The notes below the pieces were generated by a model. The model was not told the origin of the DNA. It was given only the letters and a program-made list of their open reading frames with translations, and ran no database searches. Below are positions 21,206 to 31,164 of a stretch of 64,000 nt of DNA, piece after piece. The stretch comes from Synaphobranchus kaupii. Its lineage: Eukaryota; Chordata; Actinopteri; Anguilliformes; Synaphobranchidae. The stretch covers positions 66,491,626 through 66,555,625 of the forward strand of contig CM056379.1 of the NCBI GenBank assembly GCA_029718625.1. Reading direction: 5' to 3'. Every line of letters begins with the position of its first letter. The stretch's first letter is position 1. Position numbers and translations under genes: made by a program.

Positions 21206-21544
21206 TGTGGCGAGGTGAGCACCACCGCTCTAGTGCAAAAACAGAAACCACGCAGGTTGGTGGAGAGAACACGGTTTTTATTCGTGTCTCTCTCTGATCT
21301 CTTACAAACACACAACACACAAAACACACGTTCTTCAGCTCTTTTCCCCGCAGATGTTCCGGCCGGCTTTTATGCACTCAGGCTCACTATCGAACAATCA
21401 AGGCAATTGGTTAATTGATACAAACAATAATACAATCAATCGTTACCAATTGCATGATTCCCGAGAGCTGTGTCGGCTCCACAAACCACACGCGTTCACT
21501 CTCTCTCTTGCCGGCAGCGCCTAAAACCACGCCCCCCTACCACA
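21206..21544 (-). repeat. 5' LTR of Gmr1-type element
   Basis: 339 bp, TGTGGCGAGG to CTACCACA, equal in length to the partner LTR with four substitutions. It supplies promoter function in such elements. Followed directly by the target copy GTTAC. Confidence 0.95.
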
Positions 21545-21685
21545 GTTACTTTACCCACGGTTTACCAATCATATCAAATGTAAGTAAATTTTACATGAAC
21601 CTAATCGTTATATTACTATATTATGACTAATAATTAATAATAATAATAATAATACATTGGACTTATATAGCGCTTTTCTGGGTAC

Positions 21686-23675
21686 TCAAAGACGCTTTAC
21701 ATAAAAAAAAAAAAAAAATAAATAAGTAAAATAAAAATGAAAATCCAAAAAATTTATAAAAGATTGACAGTTATTTATAGAAATGAATTGATGTCTGTCA
21801 GAGAGGTAGGATCTGAACCAGGAGAGGGCAGTGCCAGTGATGCCAAGGGTGGATTTGAGACGTGTGATGAGTGTGGAATGGTTGATGGTGTCAAAAGCAG
21901 CACTGAGGTCGAGGAGGATGAGGATGTTGAGGGAGCCGGTGTCAGAGGATAGCAGAAGGTCATTTGTCACTTTGATGAGGGCAGTCTCTGTGCTGTGTTT
22001 GGAGCGGAAACCAGATTGGAAATGTTCGTAGAGGTCATTTGAGTCCAGATAGGCAGTGAGTTGCTTGGCGACGACTCGTTCCAGAACTTTAGACAGGAAA
22101 GGCAGGTTGGAGATGAGCCGGTAGTTGTTAGGGGAGTCTGGGTCAAGACCAGGTTTTTTGAGTATGAGGGTGACTGCGGCAAGCTTTAGGGTAGAGGGGA
22201 CGTGGCCAGAGGAGAGGGAGGAGTTTACAGTCTTAGTGATGAGTGGGCAGAGAATGGGGAGGCAGGCCTTGAGGAGGATGGTTGGGAGCGGGTCCAGGGG
22301 GCAGGTTGAGGACTTCATGCCTGCAACCACGGAGGATAGGTCAGATGGGGTGATGTTGATGAAAGAGGAGAAGGAGTGTCCAGTCAGTAGCGGGGGGTCA
22401 AGTTCGGGTCCAGGGGGGGAGGAGGTGGCCAACTGGTTGTGGATTGTGTCGACTTTGTTATGGAAAAAGGATAGGAAATTATTGCATTTATCGACAGTGA
22501 AGGAAAGGGAGATAGTGTCCATGGGTTTGAGGAGTTTGTTGATGGTGGAGAATAGCACTCTTGGGTTGCCACTGCCAGACTGGATAATTCCAGAGTAGTA
22601 AGAGGAGCGGGTGGTGTTGAGGGTGTCTTTGTATAGCTGTAGATGTTGTTTGTATGCCTCTGCATGGACGGTGAGACCGGTTTTCTTGGCGAGCCGTTCC
22701 AGTTGACGTCCCTTGGACTTTAGGTGGTGTAGCTCATCAGTGTACCAGGGGGCGGAGTGTGTGAAGGAGACAGATCTGGATTGGATGGGTGCAAGCTGGT
22801 CCAGGCAGGAGGACAGTGAAGTGTTGTAGATATTAACCAGTTTAGTGGGAGAGACATTCTGGGTGAATGAGGAGTCAGAGATGACCTCAGAAAGGCATAA
22901 GGAGAAAGAAGAAGGGTTGATGGACTTGAGGTTCCGAAAAGTTATGTTGCGTTTCTGCTTCTCATGGGAGGTGGGAGTGTCGATTTGGAAGGTGATGGCC
23001 AGATGGTCAGAGATAGTGAGGTCAGTGCTGGACAGGTGGCTGATGGTGGTGCCGGTGGAACAGACCAGGTCTAGGGTGTGACCTTTACTGTGGGTGGGGA
23101 AATCTACCTGTTGGGTGATGTTGAAAAATGCCAGGATTTCCAGGAGTTCTATTGCTGTTTTGCAGTCCGTGGAGTCGACGTGGATGTTAAAGTCGCCCAG
23201 GAGTAGAACGGATGGAGATATGGCACAGAGCTGCGTAAGAAATTCAGACAGGTCGGAAAGAAAGGCAGGGTTAGGCTTGGGGGGACGGTAAATGACTGCA
23301 ATGACAAGGGGTTTGGGGCCAGACAGTTTAAAGGAAAGGGATTCAAATGAAGGGGGGGCCTGGATGGAAATTGCGCTAATTTTGATGTTAAGTCGGTGGA
23401 TGATGGTAATTCCACCACCCGCGACCATCCAGGCGAGGTTTGTCCATGTATGAGTATCCAGCGGGTGTTGTTTGATTTAGTGAGAAGTAATCAAGTGGTT
23501 TTTGCCAGGTTTCAGTGAGGCATAGGAAATCCAGTTTGAGGTCTGTTATAAATTCACTGAGAATGAGTCCTTTGTTATTGAGTGAGCGGGTGTTGAAAAG
23601 TGCAAGTTTGAGATGGGATAGATTTTTGATGGGTTGAGAAGCCTTGGCTAAGGCTCTCAGACAGTCAGTGCGCAC
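21686..23675 (-). pseudogene. L2 endonuclease and partial reverse transcriptase
   Basis: The first frame (23675-23388) has LALFNTRSLNNKGLILSEFI and DFLCLTETW, the start of an APE-type endonuclease. A frameshift near 23420 leads to the 580-codon frame 23428-21686 with LLGDFNIHVD (catalytic GDFN), the LDLVCSTGTT block and LTISDHLAITF (SDH). RT follows: NNYRLISNLPFLSKVLERVV, where the usual Pro of RPISNLPF is Leu, then FQSGFRSKHSTETALIKV and motif A LILLDLSAAFDTINHSTLI. The frame ends after LSWFRSYLSDRHQF; motif C is deleted. Non-functional. Confidence 0.88.
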
Positions 23676-24678
23676 GTGCTGCTTGTGATGATGTCGTGCC
23701 GTTGTAACAGGACACCGACTGGACCACAGAGAGGGGATGGAATTTTCAGAGTAAACAAACTTGTGTCGGCTGCCTCTGTGGACTTATCGGGGCCGACGCA
23801 GAAGTCCATGTTCCCTGATGATGGAATTATATCCTGGAGTGCTTGGCAGATATAGACGAAGGAGTTTGTTTGTGGAATAGCTGTTCATCATACTATCCAG
23901 AGGGGGAAATTAGCCTAGCCCCGCTAGCCACTAGCCAAGCGACGCTAGCCGGTAGCCCAGCCCCGCAAGCAGATAGCAGAGCGTTGCTAACCAGTAGGCT
24001 AGCGTCATTAGCGGGTGGCCGCGAGCAAGGCTCCCAGAGACAGAGAGCTGACAGGCAGAGAAGGACAGTCCAGAGCATATCAGGACACCAGGAAGTCTTG
24101 GATCTTGCCTGGGCTAGCAGTCTGCTACCCAGGCTAACAGCGAGTGAAGGTGAGCTGGCCCACTATGCTAGCTAGCTCTGGTAGCAAACAACAGTAGCTC
24201 ACTGTGTAGGCAGCGGTCCTAGCAACAAAGGCTAACCGCACCGCACAGCAGGGAGGCTGTCTGGGGAAATACCTCACAGCGGTAGTGAAGGGCATTTTAA
24301 ATCCAACTGTGGTGGATCGATGGATGGATAAACTCTCAGCGGCAGTGGAGGAATATGATCCGACTGTGGTGGATCGATGGACGGATCCAGCAGCAGTACG
24401 GTCCCCGCTTTGCCGGAGGCGTTGATAACAGCTGGTGGTAGCCGGTAGCAGGTAGGTGCAGCAACAGGTAGACAGTCGAGGTGGTCGTAGGATTAGGACT
24501 CAAAAATTCAAATAAATAAGTTAAAAGTTTAAAAGTTAAAAAGTCGAGACGGAAAGGATAGCAATGTTTATAGTTAAAACAATTTAAAAACTGGCAGATA
24601 AACTAGCACGATAAACTCAGATTCAGACGGAGAAGCGGCGAACAAACAACGCCAGCGTCCTCTCCCGACTATACCATT
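23676..24678 (-). promoter_or_regulatory. L2 5' UTR/promoter region
   Basis: About 1 kb upstream of the endonuclease up to the 5' target copy. It is richer in GC than its flanks, contains many GCTAGC words and two copies of ACTGTGGTGGATCGATGGA near 24305 and 24363. No long frame. L2 5' UTRs carry internal promoters in general; that is inference here. Confidence 0.5.
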
Positions 24679-24719
24679 AACCTAATCGATATCCAAAGAC
24701 AACGTTTAATCTAGCCGCA

Positions 24720-24765
24720 TTTTTTTTTATTTAAACGTTAAATTTAACGTTTAAATAAAAAAAAA
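24720..24765. repeat. Perfect 46-bp palindrome
   Basis: Nine T, then ATTTAAACGTTAAA and its exact complement, then nine A. Every position pairs. It sits between the 5' end of the L2 insertion and a larger palindromic MITE. Confidence 0.9.
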
Positions 24766-25094
24766 CTCTATGGGAATTAGGGGGTGGGACTAGATTTAGC
24801 TGTAAATTATGCTGGAACAGTATGGAATACATGGTTGGTAAAATGGATCACTTTAAGGGTTGTTTCTCCTGACAAATTTTCCTATTGAACTCTATGGAAA
24901 AATAAGTCAGGAGAAGAATCCCTTCAAGTTATCCATCCATATCTACTGTATTTCTGGTAGCAGAGTGATGGTTTAAGGCTTGTTTGATACGTCAGACCCT
25001 TGATGACTTAGAGCCATTTAGCCAACCATGTGTTCCATACTGTTCCAGTGTAATAAACAGCTAAATCTAGTCCCACCCCCTAATTCCCATAGAG
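24766..25094. mobile_element. Palindromic MITE, copy A
   Basis: CTCTATGGGAATTAGGGGGT at the left is mirrored by the complement at 25075-25094. Inner parts (ATGGATCACTTTAAGGG near 24843 and its degenerate mirror near 24920) continue the fold. A diverged relative lies at 26628-26950. It appears placed within a Tc1-like 3' region (AAAGGATATGCCACCAAATA near 25207). Confidence 0.6.
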
Positions 25095-25264
25095 ATCCAT
25101 TAAAATGCAGTAACGTTATAGTATCGCTTGTAAGAGTACCAGAAAATAAGATATCAAGAGTCTTTTGATGTTGTTGGGTCACAGACATCAGGAAGTCATG
25201 GCATGCAAAGGATATGCCACCAAATATAACAAATGATTTTAACTAACTTGTGTAACTTTCTAAC

Positions 25265-25753
25265 CAACCTGATCTCATGTGAATTCGGCAATATGTACCG
25301 ATTGTTAGTGTCTCAAAAAACGGTACCTGTTTCCGAATTTTGCACAAGCGCCCACATGAGCCTGTACTGGGAACTACTGACTAATGCTCAGTTGTAGAGT
25401 GTAAGGAGATTTTGTGAAAGATACATAGTGAGAGAGAAGCTTGTGATAGAAAAATATAGTTGTGCAAATATAGATTTTTTAAATCTTAACAGTTCGGGCA
25501 TGAGCCCAAGTTCCGTGAACTCCTGTGAGGTTATGTTTAGGGGTTGTGGGTGGGGTACGGGAATCACTAACTCACGCAGGGCGTGTCTTGCCAAGAAAAG
25601 CAGTGGGAAGCGTGACGTCATATACTACTACCCTCACACGTGATGTTTTCGGCCTATCACAGCCCCTAGCTTGTGCAAAATTCGGAAACAGGTACCGTTT
25701 TTTGAGACACTAACAATCGGTACATATTACCGAATTCACATGAGATCAGGCTC
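25265..25753. mobile_element. MITE with about 80-bp inverted arms
   Basis: CCTGATCTCATGTGAATTCG at 25268 is mirrored by the complement ending at 25750, and the arms continue through CGGTACCTGTTTCCGAATTT on each side. TTCTAAC on both flanks (25258-25264, 25754-25760) may be a 7-bp target duplication. Small open frames inside are not convincing. Superfamily not determined. Confidence 0.6.
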
Positions 25754-25759
25754 TTCTAA

Positions 25760-25950
25760 CTTGTGTGTCAGTGATCACAGGTGTATTCACTTTTGTCTTT
25801 CTAAAGCATGTTTTTGAGTGTTCATAAGAGGGAACAGTCTACTTGTCAACTTAGAAATAATGCAATTATTGAGAGGTGGTACAATTTTGAATCATTTGAC
25901 ATTTAAGTGACAGGGCTGTACTCACTTCTGTTGTATACTGTACATCAGTA
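25760..25950. repeat. Tc1-like terminal fragment
   Basis: Text such as GTATTCACTTTTGTC and GGGCTGTACTCACTTCTG ending GTATACTGTA resembles Tc1 family ends. It is the right continuation of the sequence interrupted by the 25265-25753 MITE. Confidence 0.4.
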
Positions 25951-26157
25951 TTTTCACAAAAATAATGCTTTCTTTATTAAAATTCCTAAATAATGCTTTC
26001 TGTGTTCAGAACTTTAGCAAGGAAATGGTGTCACTATGATGGTAGACCAACACAATTACAGTCATGGTCTTGAATTGGACTCGCATTGGTCTGGTCTCAG
26101 TCTTGGTCTTGACTCGGTCTCGGTTTAGGTGGTCTCGACTACAACACTACCCTACTG

Positions 26158-26620
26158 CACCCTGACAATAATACCCTCGCGATTGATACCTTTTTTAAAG
26201 CTTGATGTTAATAAATGTTTCTAAAATAGGCCTATTGACTCGGCTCGATACCGAGGCGGATTGCCTGCAGAAATTTGCGTTCCATTTACTATCGCTAAAG
26301 CAATTCTAGCAAGACCACCAGTGTTGCACAGTAAAACAAAACAAACTGACTAACAGCCTACACTCTGAGGAGAAAGTGACAGCTCCGGACAGCTCGCTCT
26401 AACATTATTTGTGTTCGTTCATAAAAACAGCAAACGTTAGCTAACTTAGCCTATAGTATTAGATAGGCTAATACCTCATTTATATCTATCTATAACATGG
26501 AATGTACGTATGTAATAAATTTATACACAATGTTTGACTGTTTGACCTGTAATACATGATGTAGCCTAATAAATAGCCTAATATTTTATTAGAGCTACTA
26601 AACATGAGTATGCATTTTCT
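26158..26620. other. Non-coding stretch to the right of the composite insertion
   Basis: Begins with the end of the LTR-like repeat (CACCCTGACA) and continues as AT-rich DNA. No coding region or RNA gene seen. Confidence 0.5.
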
Positions 26621-26627
26621 GTAAGGT

Positions 26628-26819
26628 AAACGAGCCCCAAACCATCACTCTGTTGCCAGATATGGAGTAGATGTGGATGGATCACTTTAAGGGTTGTTTC
26701 TCCTGACTTTTTTCCCCATAGAGTTCTATAGGAAAATGAGTCCGGAGAAATAACCCTTGCAGTGATCCATCCACATCTACTCCATATCTGGCAACAGAGT
26801 GATGGTTTGGGGCTCGTTT
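26628..26819. repeat. Palindromic MITE core, copy B
   Basis: Arms of about 76 bp (AAACGAGCCCCAAACCATCA and complement) fold around a short loop near 26715-26740. The outer sequence to about 26950 matches copy A (24766-25094) in the same order. Confidence 0.75.
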
Positions 26820-27034
26820 GATAGCTCAGACCCTTGATAACTTACAGCCATTTAGCCAGCCATGTGTTCCATACTGTACCAGTGTAATTTACAGCTGAAT
26901 CTAGTCTCACCCCCCCAATTTCCATAGAGATCCATTCAAATGCAGAGAGGTTATAGTATCGCTTGTAACAGTACCTGAAAATAAGATATCGACAGTTTTT
27001 TGATGTTGATGGTCACAGACTTCAGGAAGTAACA

Positions 27035-27308
27035 GCATGTAAAGGATATGCAACCAAATATGAAATATGATACTTTAAAAATACGTTAAAGCAAAGGGTA
27101 TGAATACTTATGTAAATGAGAAATTTTATTTTTTTATTTTTAATAAATTTGCAAAAATCTCAAAAAAACTTTTTTCACATTGTCATTATGGGGTGTTGTG
27201 TGTAGAATTTTGAGGGAAAAAATGAATTTAATCAATTTTGGAATAAGGCTGTAACAGAACAAAATGTGGAAAAAGTGAAGCGCTGTGAATACTTTCCGGA
27301 TGCACTGT
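27035..27308. repeat. Tc1-like 3' end
   Basis: Contains AAAGGATATGCAACCAAATA, a long T-rich block, and the tip GAATACTTTCCGGATGCAC then TGTA, the familiar end of a fish Tc1 family. The transposase is not attached; left neighbour is the palindromic MITE. Confidence 0.75.
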
Positions 27309-27313
27309 ATATA

Positions 27314-27545
27314 CAGGGTTGATAAACACTCAAAGCGCTGTATTGCTACTAGTGTGATATATTTTGCGTTAGCTAAAGATCGGATGTAGCTACCTGCCTG
27401 CGGACAACATTTTACAATTCGACCACTGTAGCTAACCATTGACAGCAAGCAAACATAGCCTAAGGCTGGCGTAGGTAGAGAACATTAGCTAACGCAAAAT
27501 AGTCACACTAGTAGAATACAGCGTTTTGAGTGTTTATCAACCCTG
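27314..27545. mobile_element. Palindromic MITE W1
   Basis: TIR CAGGGTTGATAAACACTC with about 45-bp near-complementary ends, 232 bp. The CAGGG start is hAT-like. Flanks are TATA-rich and no unambiguous target duplication is visible. Confidence 0.7.
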
Positions 27546-28741
27546 TATATAGCTAACTAACGTATATAACTATACCTGGTCCGTGTAACGTTTTTCAATT
27601 TGATTACCTGATGCATATAAGCTATCTCAAATTGATTCGCCAAGGTAACTCATGTGCCTGGCTTAGCAACCCACTGGATTTGCAACTGACTTGGCTGGTC
27701 ACTGGCATTCCTAGGCTGGTCACTCACGCACAAACACAATAAAAAACAAACACCAACCAACTCACAAAACATTTGTCTAAAAATGGCAAATGTAATCATA
27801 GTAAATAAACCATAGGCTATGCGAGTAATTGTGCAGATGTCAGTCAACAGCAACACTAACAGCATCAGTGTTTACCCCAAATGTATCGAGGCTAGCCTAC
27901 AGCAGTAGATGAATTGGATAAATCTGAAAGCTCATCCAATGACACAATGTCTAAAAGGCTACTGCCTACATTCTCAGCACTGAATAGTAGGATTGTTCCT
28001 GTCCAAAAGTTAAATAGTTCTGCCCCATGTTGGATTCCGACCGAGATCGCAGGGTATAGCCTAAGCAGGAATTCCACTGGGCTACCTAGATATCATAAAG
28101 TTTAATGCTCGATCGGTTTTGCTTCATCATTCAAATATTTAAACAGATTTTTAACGTGGCAATAAAACCAGTGGACTGTAATTAATCAATTAGGAGCTAT
28201 GGTTTTTATTTTTAATGGGGTAAAATGACATGTAGGTAGGCTAAATATTTTACTTTGACAAGCCAGTTGTGGATCTCTTATCCACGGTGGCCCCCTAGTG
28301 GTAGTCGTCGACATCCCAATTACAGTAGGCCTATTCATATTTCTCTGAAATTATAAATTACAGGTTAAACCCCAAAAGTTCTGTAACCTTCATCTTGGCA
28401 CAGCCACAGACAATAAAATGCATAAAACCCACCGTTTCTAGTCTACATCAAAAATCATTTTCCCATATAGGAACAATAATAGGCTAGGCCTACCTGATAT
28501 TATTGAAAAGTTGTAGGCTATAAACAAACTTTCGGTTATAGTTCGCCAATGTCCAATGAAGTTGACATTTCCACAGTGACCACCTATCGCACGTGTGGCT
28601 GTAATAGCCTACATTGCTGTGGATGTAAAAACATAGCCTACCTTTTAACGTAGGCCTATTCAAGTGCTATAGAGCCTATAGCCTACACACAATAGGCTAC
28701 GTATTTTTATGCCTAGGCTACATATAGGCTTATTGTGACAT

Positions 28742-28993
28742 TTATTCTGCTGCAAATGTCTGACGGTAGGCTATAGGCCTCTTCTTCAATTCGAAGTTTA
28801 AAACATGGATGTGCTGCAGTAAATCGTTTTTGAGATATGACACTTGGGCTAAATAAGACAAGTAGCCTAGCAAATAGATGAAAATTGCTTCTGGTGGGCC
28901 AAAGTTAATGAGGTTAATGATTTCCTCAGTCCTTCGCTTGAATTGAACGACTGTTGCCTCGTGGATAGCTGCAGACTCAAACTGCAAATGCAA
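28742..28993 (-). pseudogene. Unrecognised conserved peptide fragment
   Basis: An 83-codon minus frame reads FKRRTEEIINLINFGPPEAI, then YLLGYLSYLAQVSYLKNDLL and HVLNFELKKRPIAYRQTFAA. I do not recognise the family. The same peptide, diverged, is encoded at about 52570-52730 (+), where FGPSEAI, YLKEYSLHIHG and FKFELKKLYH line up in order. A shorter DNA match lies at about 30750-30820. Conservation of frame at two loci suggests it was once coding. Adjacent text shared with the Harbinger region at 13340-13440 hints that it belongs to a PIF/Harbinger accessory gene, which is inference. Confidence 0.4.
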
Positions 28994-29640
28994 GAGAGAT
29001 GATAAATTAGCCTAATTCAGAAATTGTAAAACATAAATAAATCGTCAATCCAGTGGGTTGCCATGCTAGGTACGCGAGTGACCAGCCTAGGAATGCCAGT
29101 GACCAGCCAGGTCAGTATGCAAATCCAGTGGGTTGCTAAGCCAGGCACATGAGCTACCAGCCTCGGCGAATCAATAGAGGGCTTCTCATTTACCACCACC
29201 GGCTTATCAGATGCTAGATCATTTGCCAGCTTCGAGTAAGATATGCTCCTCTCAGTAGTCTTATTTTTGGCACTTATCCTGCACCCTGAACGTCAAGGTA
29301 AAAGGCTAAGCCAGCGACTAATAAGAAAGAAGTCTGTTATCGCTACCCTACGGTCATGGTTGAGTACGTCCATTGATCGTTGATATTAGAAACTACCCCG
29401 GTTTACCCACCCACGCCAATAATGCAATTTTCAACTATCAAAAGACAAATGGTAAATCAAAAAATTTGAAAAACGAGTTTGAATGGTTCATTTTCCTTTT
29501 ATTTCAGGGATTAAAAAATGGAAATTGAAATATTGAATTCAATTGTCAATTTTTCAATTTGAGATGCATCAGGAAATCAAATTGATAAACGTTACACGGA
29601 CCAGGTAAGTATATAGTTATATAGGTACGTTAGTTATATA

Positions 29641-29690
29641 CAGGGTTGATAAACACTCAAAGCGCTGTATTGCTACTAGTGTGACTATTT
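29641..29690. repeat. Partial MITE W3
   Basis: Carries the first about 47 bp of W (CAGGGTTGATAAACACTC to AGTGTGACTATT) and then passes into unrelated sequence, so its other end is deleted. Confidence 0.7.
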
Positions 29691-29978
29691 ATATAGCCTA
29701 CCATCAGACAGTTGCAGCAGAATAAATGTCACAATAAGCCTATATGTAGCCTAGGCATTTGAGAGTGTGGTGTTTGTTTTTTTATTGTGTTTGTGCGTGA
29801 GTGACCAGCCTAGGAATGTCAGTGACCAGCCAAGTCAGTTGCAAATCCAGTGGGTTGCTAAACCAGGCACATGTTACCTTGGCGAATCAATTTGAGCCTA
29901 TATGCATCAGGTAATCAAATTGAAAAACGTTACACAGACCAGGTAAGTATATAGTTATATACGTTAGTTAGCTATATA

Positions 29979-30210
29979 CAGGGTTGATAAACACTCAAAA
30001 CGCTGTATTCTACTAGTGTGACTATTTTGCGTTAGCTAATGTTCTCTACCTACGCCAGCCTTAGGCTATGTTTGCTTGCTGTCAATGGTTAGCTACAGTG
30101 GTCGAATTGTAAAATGTTTTCCGCAGGCAGGTAGCTACATCCGATCTTTAGCTAACGCAAAATATATCACACTAGTAGCAATACAGCGCTTTGAGTGTTT
30201 ATCAACCCTG
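29979..30210. mobile_element. Palindromic MITE W2
   Basis: Reverse complement of W1 with very few differences, same 232-bp length, sitting at the mirror position in the foldback. Confidence 0.75.
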
Positions 30211-30453
30211 TATATAACTAACGTAGGCTATATAACTATATAATTACCTCGTGAACGTTACGGCTCGTCATCTGCACCACGGCGTGAATAACAGCGTTGC
30301 TGCACTTGCCACCGCTAGCTGAAGTCTAGCAGCTCTGTGATTGGCTAAATGCGAGTTCGACAGTTCCGAACGCTTCTACATTTCCTGGGAAGCCCGGATG
30401 CTTCACCTTTGGCCTAGTTAACATAAAATCTGAATTTTAGAACTTTGAATTTT

Positions 30454-30571
30454 GAGAGCTTTGTATTTATGGATCTGAATTTTGAAAATCTGAATTTCAG
30501 AAATTTGAATCAGAGAGATTTGTATTTATGGATCTGAATTTTGAAAATCTGAATTTCAATCTTTGTTTAAA
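30454..30571. repeat. Tandem duplication of about 59 bp
   Basis: Two units beginning GAGAGCTTTGTATTTATGG and GAGAGATTTGTATTTATGG, each followed by ATCTGAATTTTGAAAATC. Confidence 0.8.
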
Positions 30572-30872
30572 TGCAAATTTATGAAATACAGCACAAAAAA
30601 AGTTTATGAAAAGTCACACGTATATAATTCAAATATACTAAATTCAAATTCAAATACTTTTGTCAGTTATTGAGCTCCATACATTAGGCTAATTATTTTA
30701 TGCGTATTATGTATGTACTGTATGTGACTATTCTGAAATAAATGTATTCTTGTTGCAAATTTCTGAATGATACAGCCTCTTCTTCAATTCAAACTTTAAA
30801 CCATAGATGTGCAGTGAATATTTTTTAGATATTGGGCTCTATCTTGATGATCTTAGCGCTTGGTCTAAACCA

Positions 30873-30985
30873 GCGGTCCCCAACCCTGTTCCTGGAGATC
30901 TACTATCCTGTAGGTTTTCATTTCAACCCTAATTTGGCACACTTGATTCTACTAATTAGCAGCTCAATGAGTGCATGAGTGCAAT
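30873..30985. repeat. Teleost interspersed repeat fragment
   Basis: GGTCCCCAACCCTGTTCCTG followed by TTTTCATTTCAACCCTAATT and ACTAATTAGCAGCTCAATGA is a common fish repeat end. Class not assigned. Confidence 0.5.
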
Positions 30986-31164
30986 GCAATGAGTGCATTT
31001 AGGGCATGTCCAAGTCCACTTTTCAAGTTAGATGGCGTGTTTTTTGAGCGCTAAGTACGGCGCAAGGTGTAAATGGGCTGAACTTAGTCTCTTCATTAAT
31101 TATAGGTGTGTCTTGGGCGTAACATGTAATAAACCAATCAAAATGTCATATCCCATTCCCTTTA

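Larger units (their letters stand above)
16560..21544 (-). mobile_element. Gmr1-type Ty3/gypsy retrotransposon, near intact
   Basis: A complete 4985-bp element on the minus strand, with two 339-bp LTRs, a 5-bp target duplication GTTAC (16555-16559 and 21545-21549), a primer-binding region, gag-protease, and pol. The pol order is integrase, reverse transcriptase, RNase H, as in Ty1/copia, while the domains themselves are Ty3/gypsy-like. That arrangement defines the Gmr1 group described from fish and other deuterostomes. I count four substitutions between the LTRs (about 1.2%), so insertion is recent. One homopolymer frameshift breaks pol. Confidence 0.93.
21608..24678 (-). mobile_element. L2-type LINE, 5' complete, internally deleted
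   Basis: Minus-strand LINE with target duplication AACCTAATCG at 21598-21607 and 24679-24688. It has about 1 kb of 5' UTR, an endonuclease and the first half of RT, then jumps directly to the 3' tail (about 21710-21635: GCGTCTTTGAGTACCCAG, AAAAGCGCTATATAAG, TATTATTATT). The tail is typical of fish L2. The missing part covers the RT catalytic YADD region onward. Having a true 5' end plus target duplication shows the deletion is internal and not a 5' truncation. Confidence 0.82.
15620..26149. mobile_element. hAT-like 10.5-kb composite insertion with perfect 8-bp target duplication
   Basis: The left end TAGAGTTGTAGT..CGAGAC and the inverse of the right end, TAGTGTTGTAGTCGAGAC, are near-matching TIRs. 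Both sides are flanked by CCCTACTG (15612-15619 and 26150-26157). An 8-bp duplication with a TAG-beginning TIR fits hAT. Subterminal regions are packed with GGTCTCGAGACC/GGTCTTGAGACC-like motifs, plausible transposase-binding sites. No hAT transposase is present. The size is explained by a later gypsy (16560-21544) and L2 (21608-24678) inside; without them about 2.5 kb remains. Confidence 0.8.
27314..30210. mobile_element. 2.9-kb foldback element with nested palindromic MITEs
   Basis: The left arm (27314 to about 27755) and right arm (about 29768 to 30210) are inverted copies. Each arm begins with the same 232-bp MITE (W1 27314-27545, W2 29979-30210). Inner arm text such as CAGTGGGTTGCTAAGCCAGG occurs again at about 29050-29165 and 29830-29880. 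A third partial W begins at 29641. The centre holds a conserved short frame at 28742-28993. No transposase recognised. Confidence 0.6.

Noticed and set aside
21737..23291. Plus-strand frames opposite the L2 endonuclease/RT
   Set aside because: They run antisense to a clear coding region and show no domain.
15620..26149. A single large autonomous transposon of 10.5 kb
   Set aside because: Nearly 8 kb inside is accounted for by an L2 and a gypsy element with their own target duplications; the host is a small non-autonomous element.
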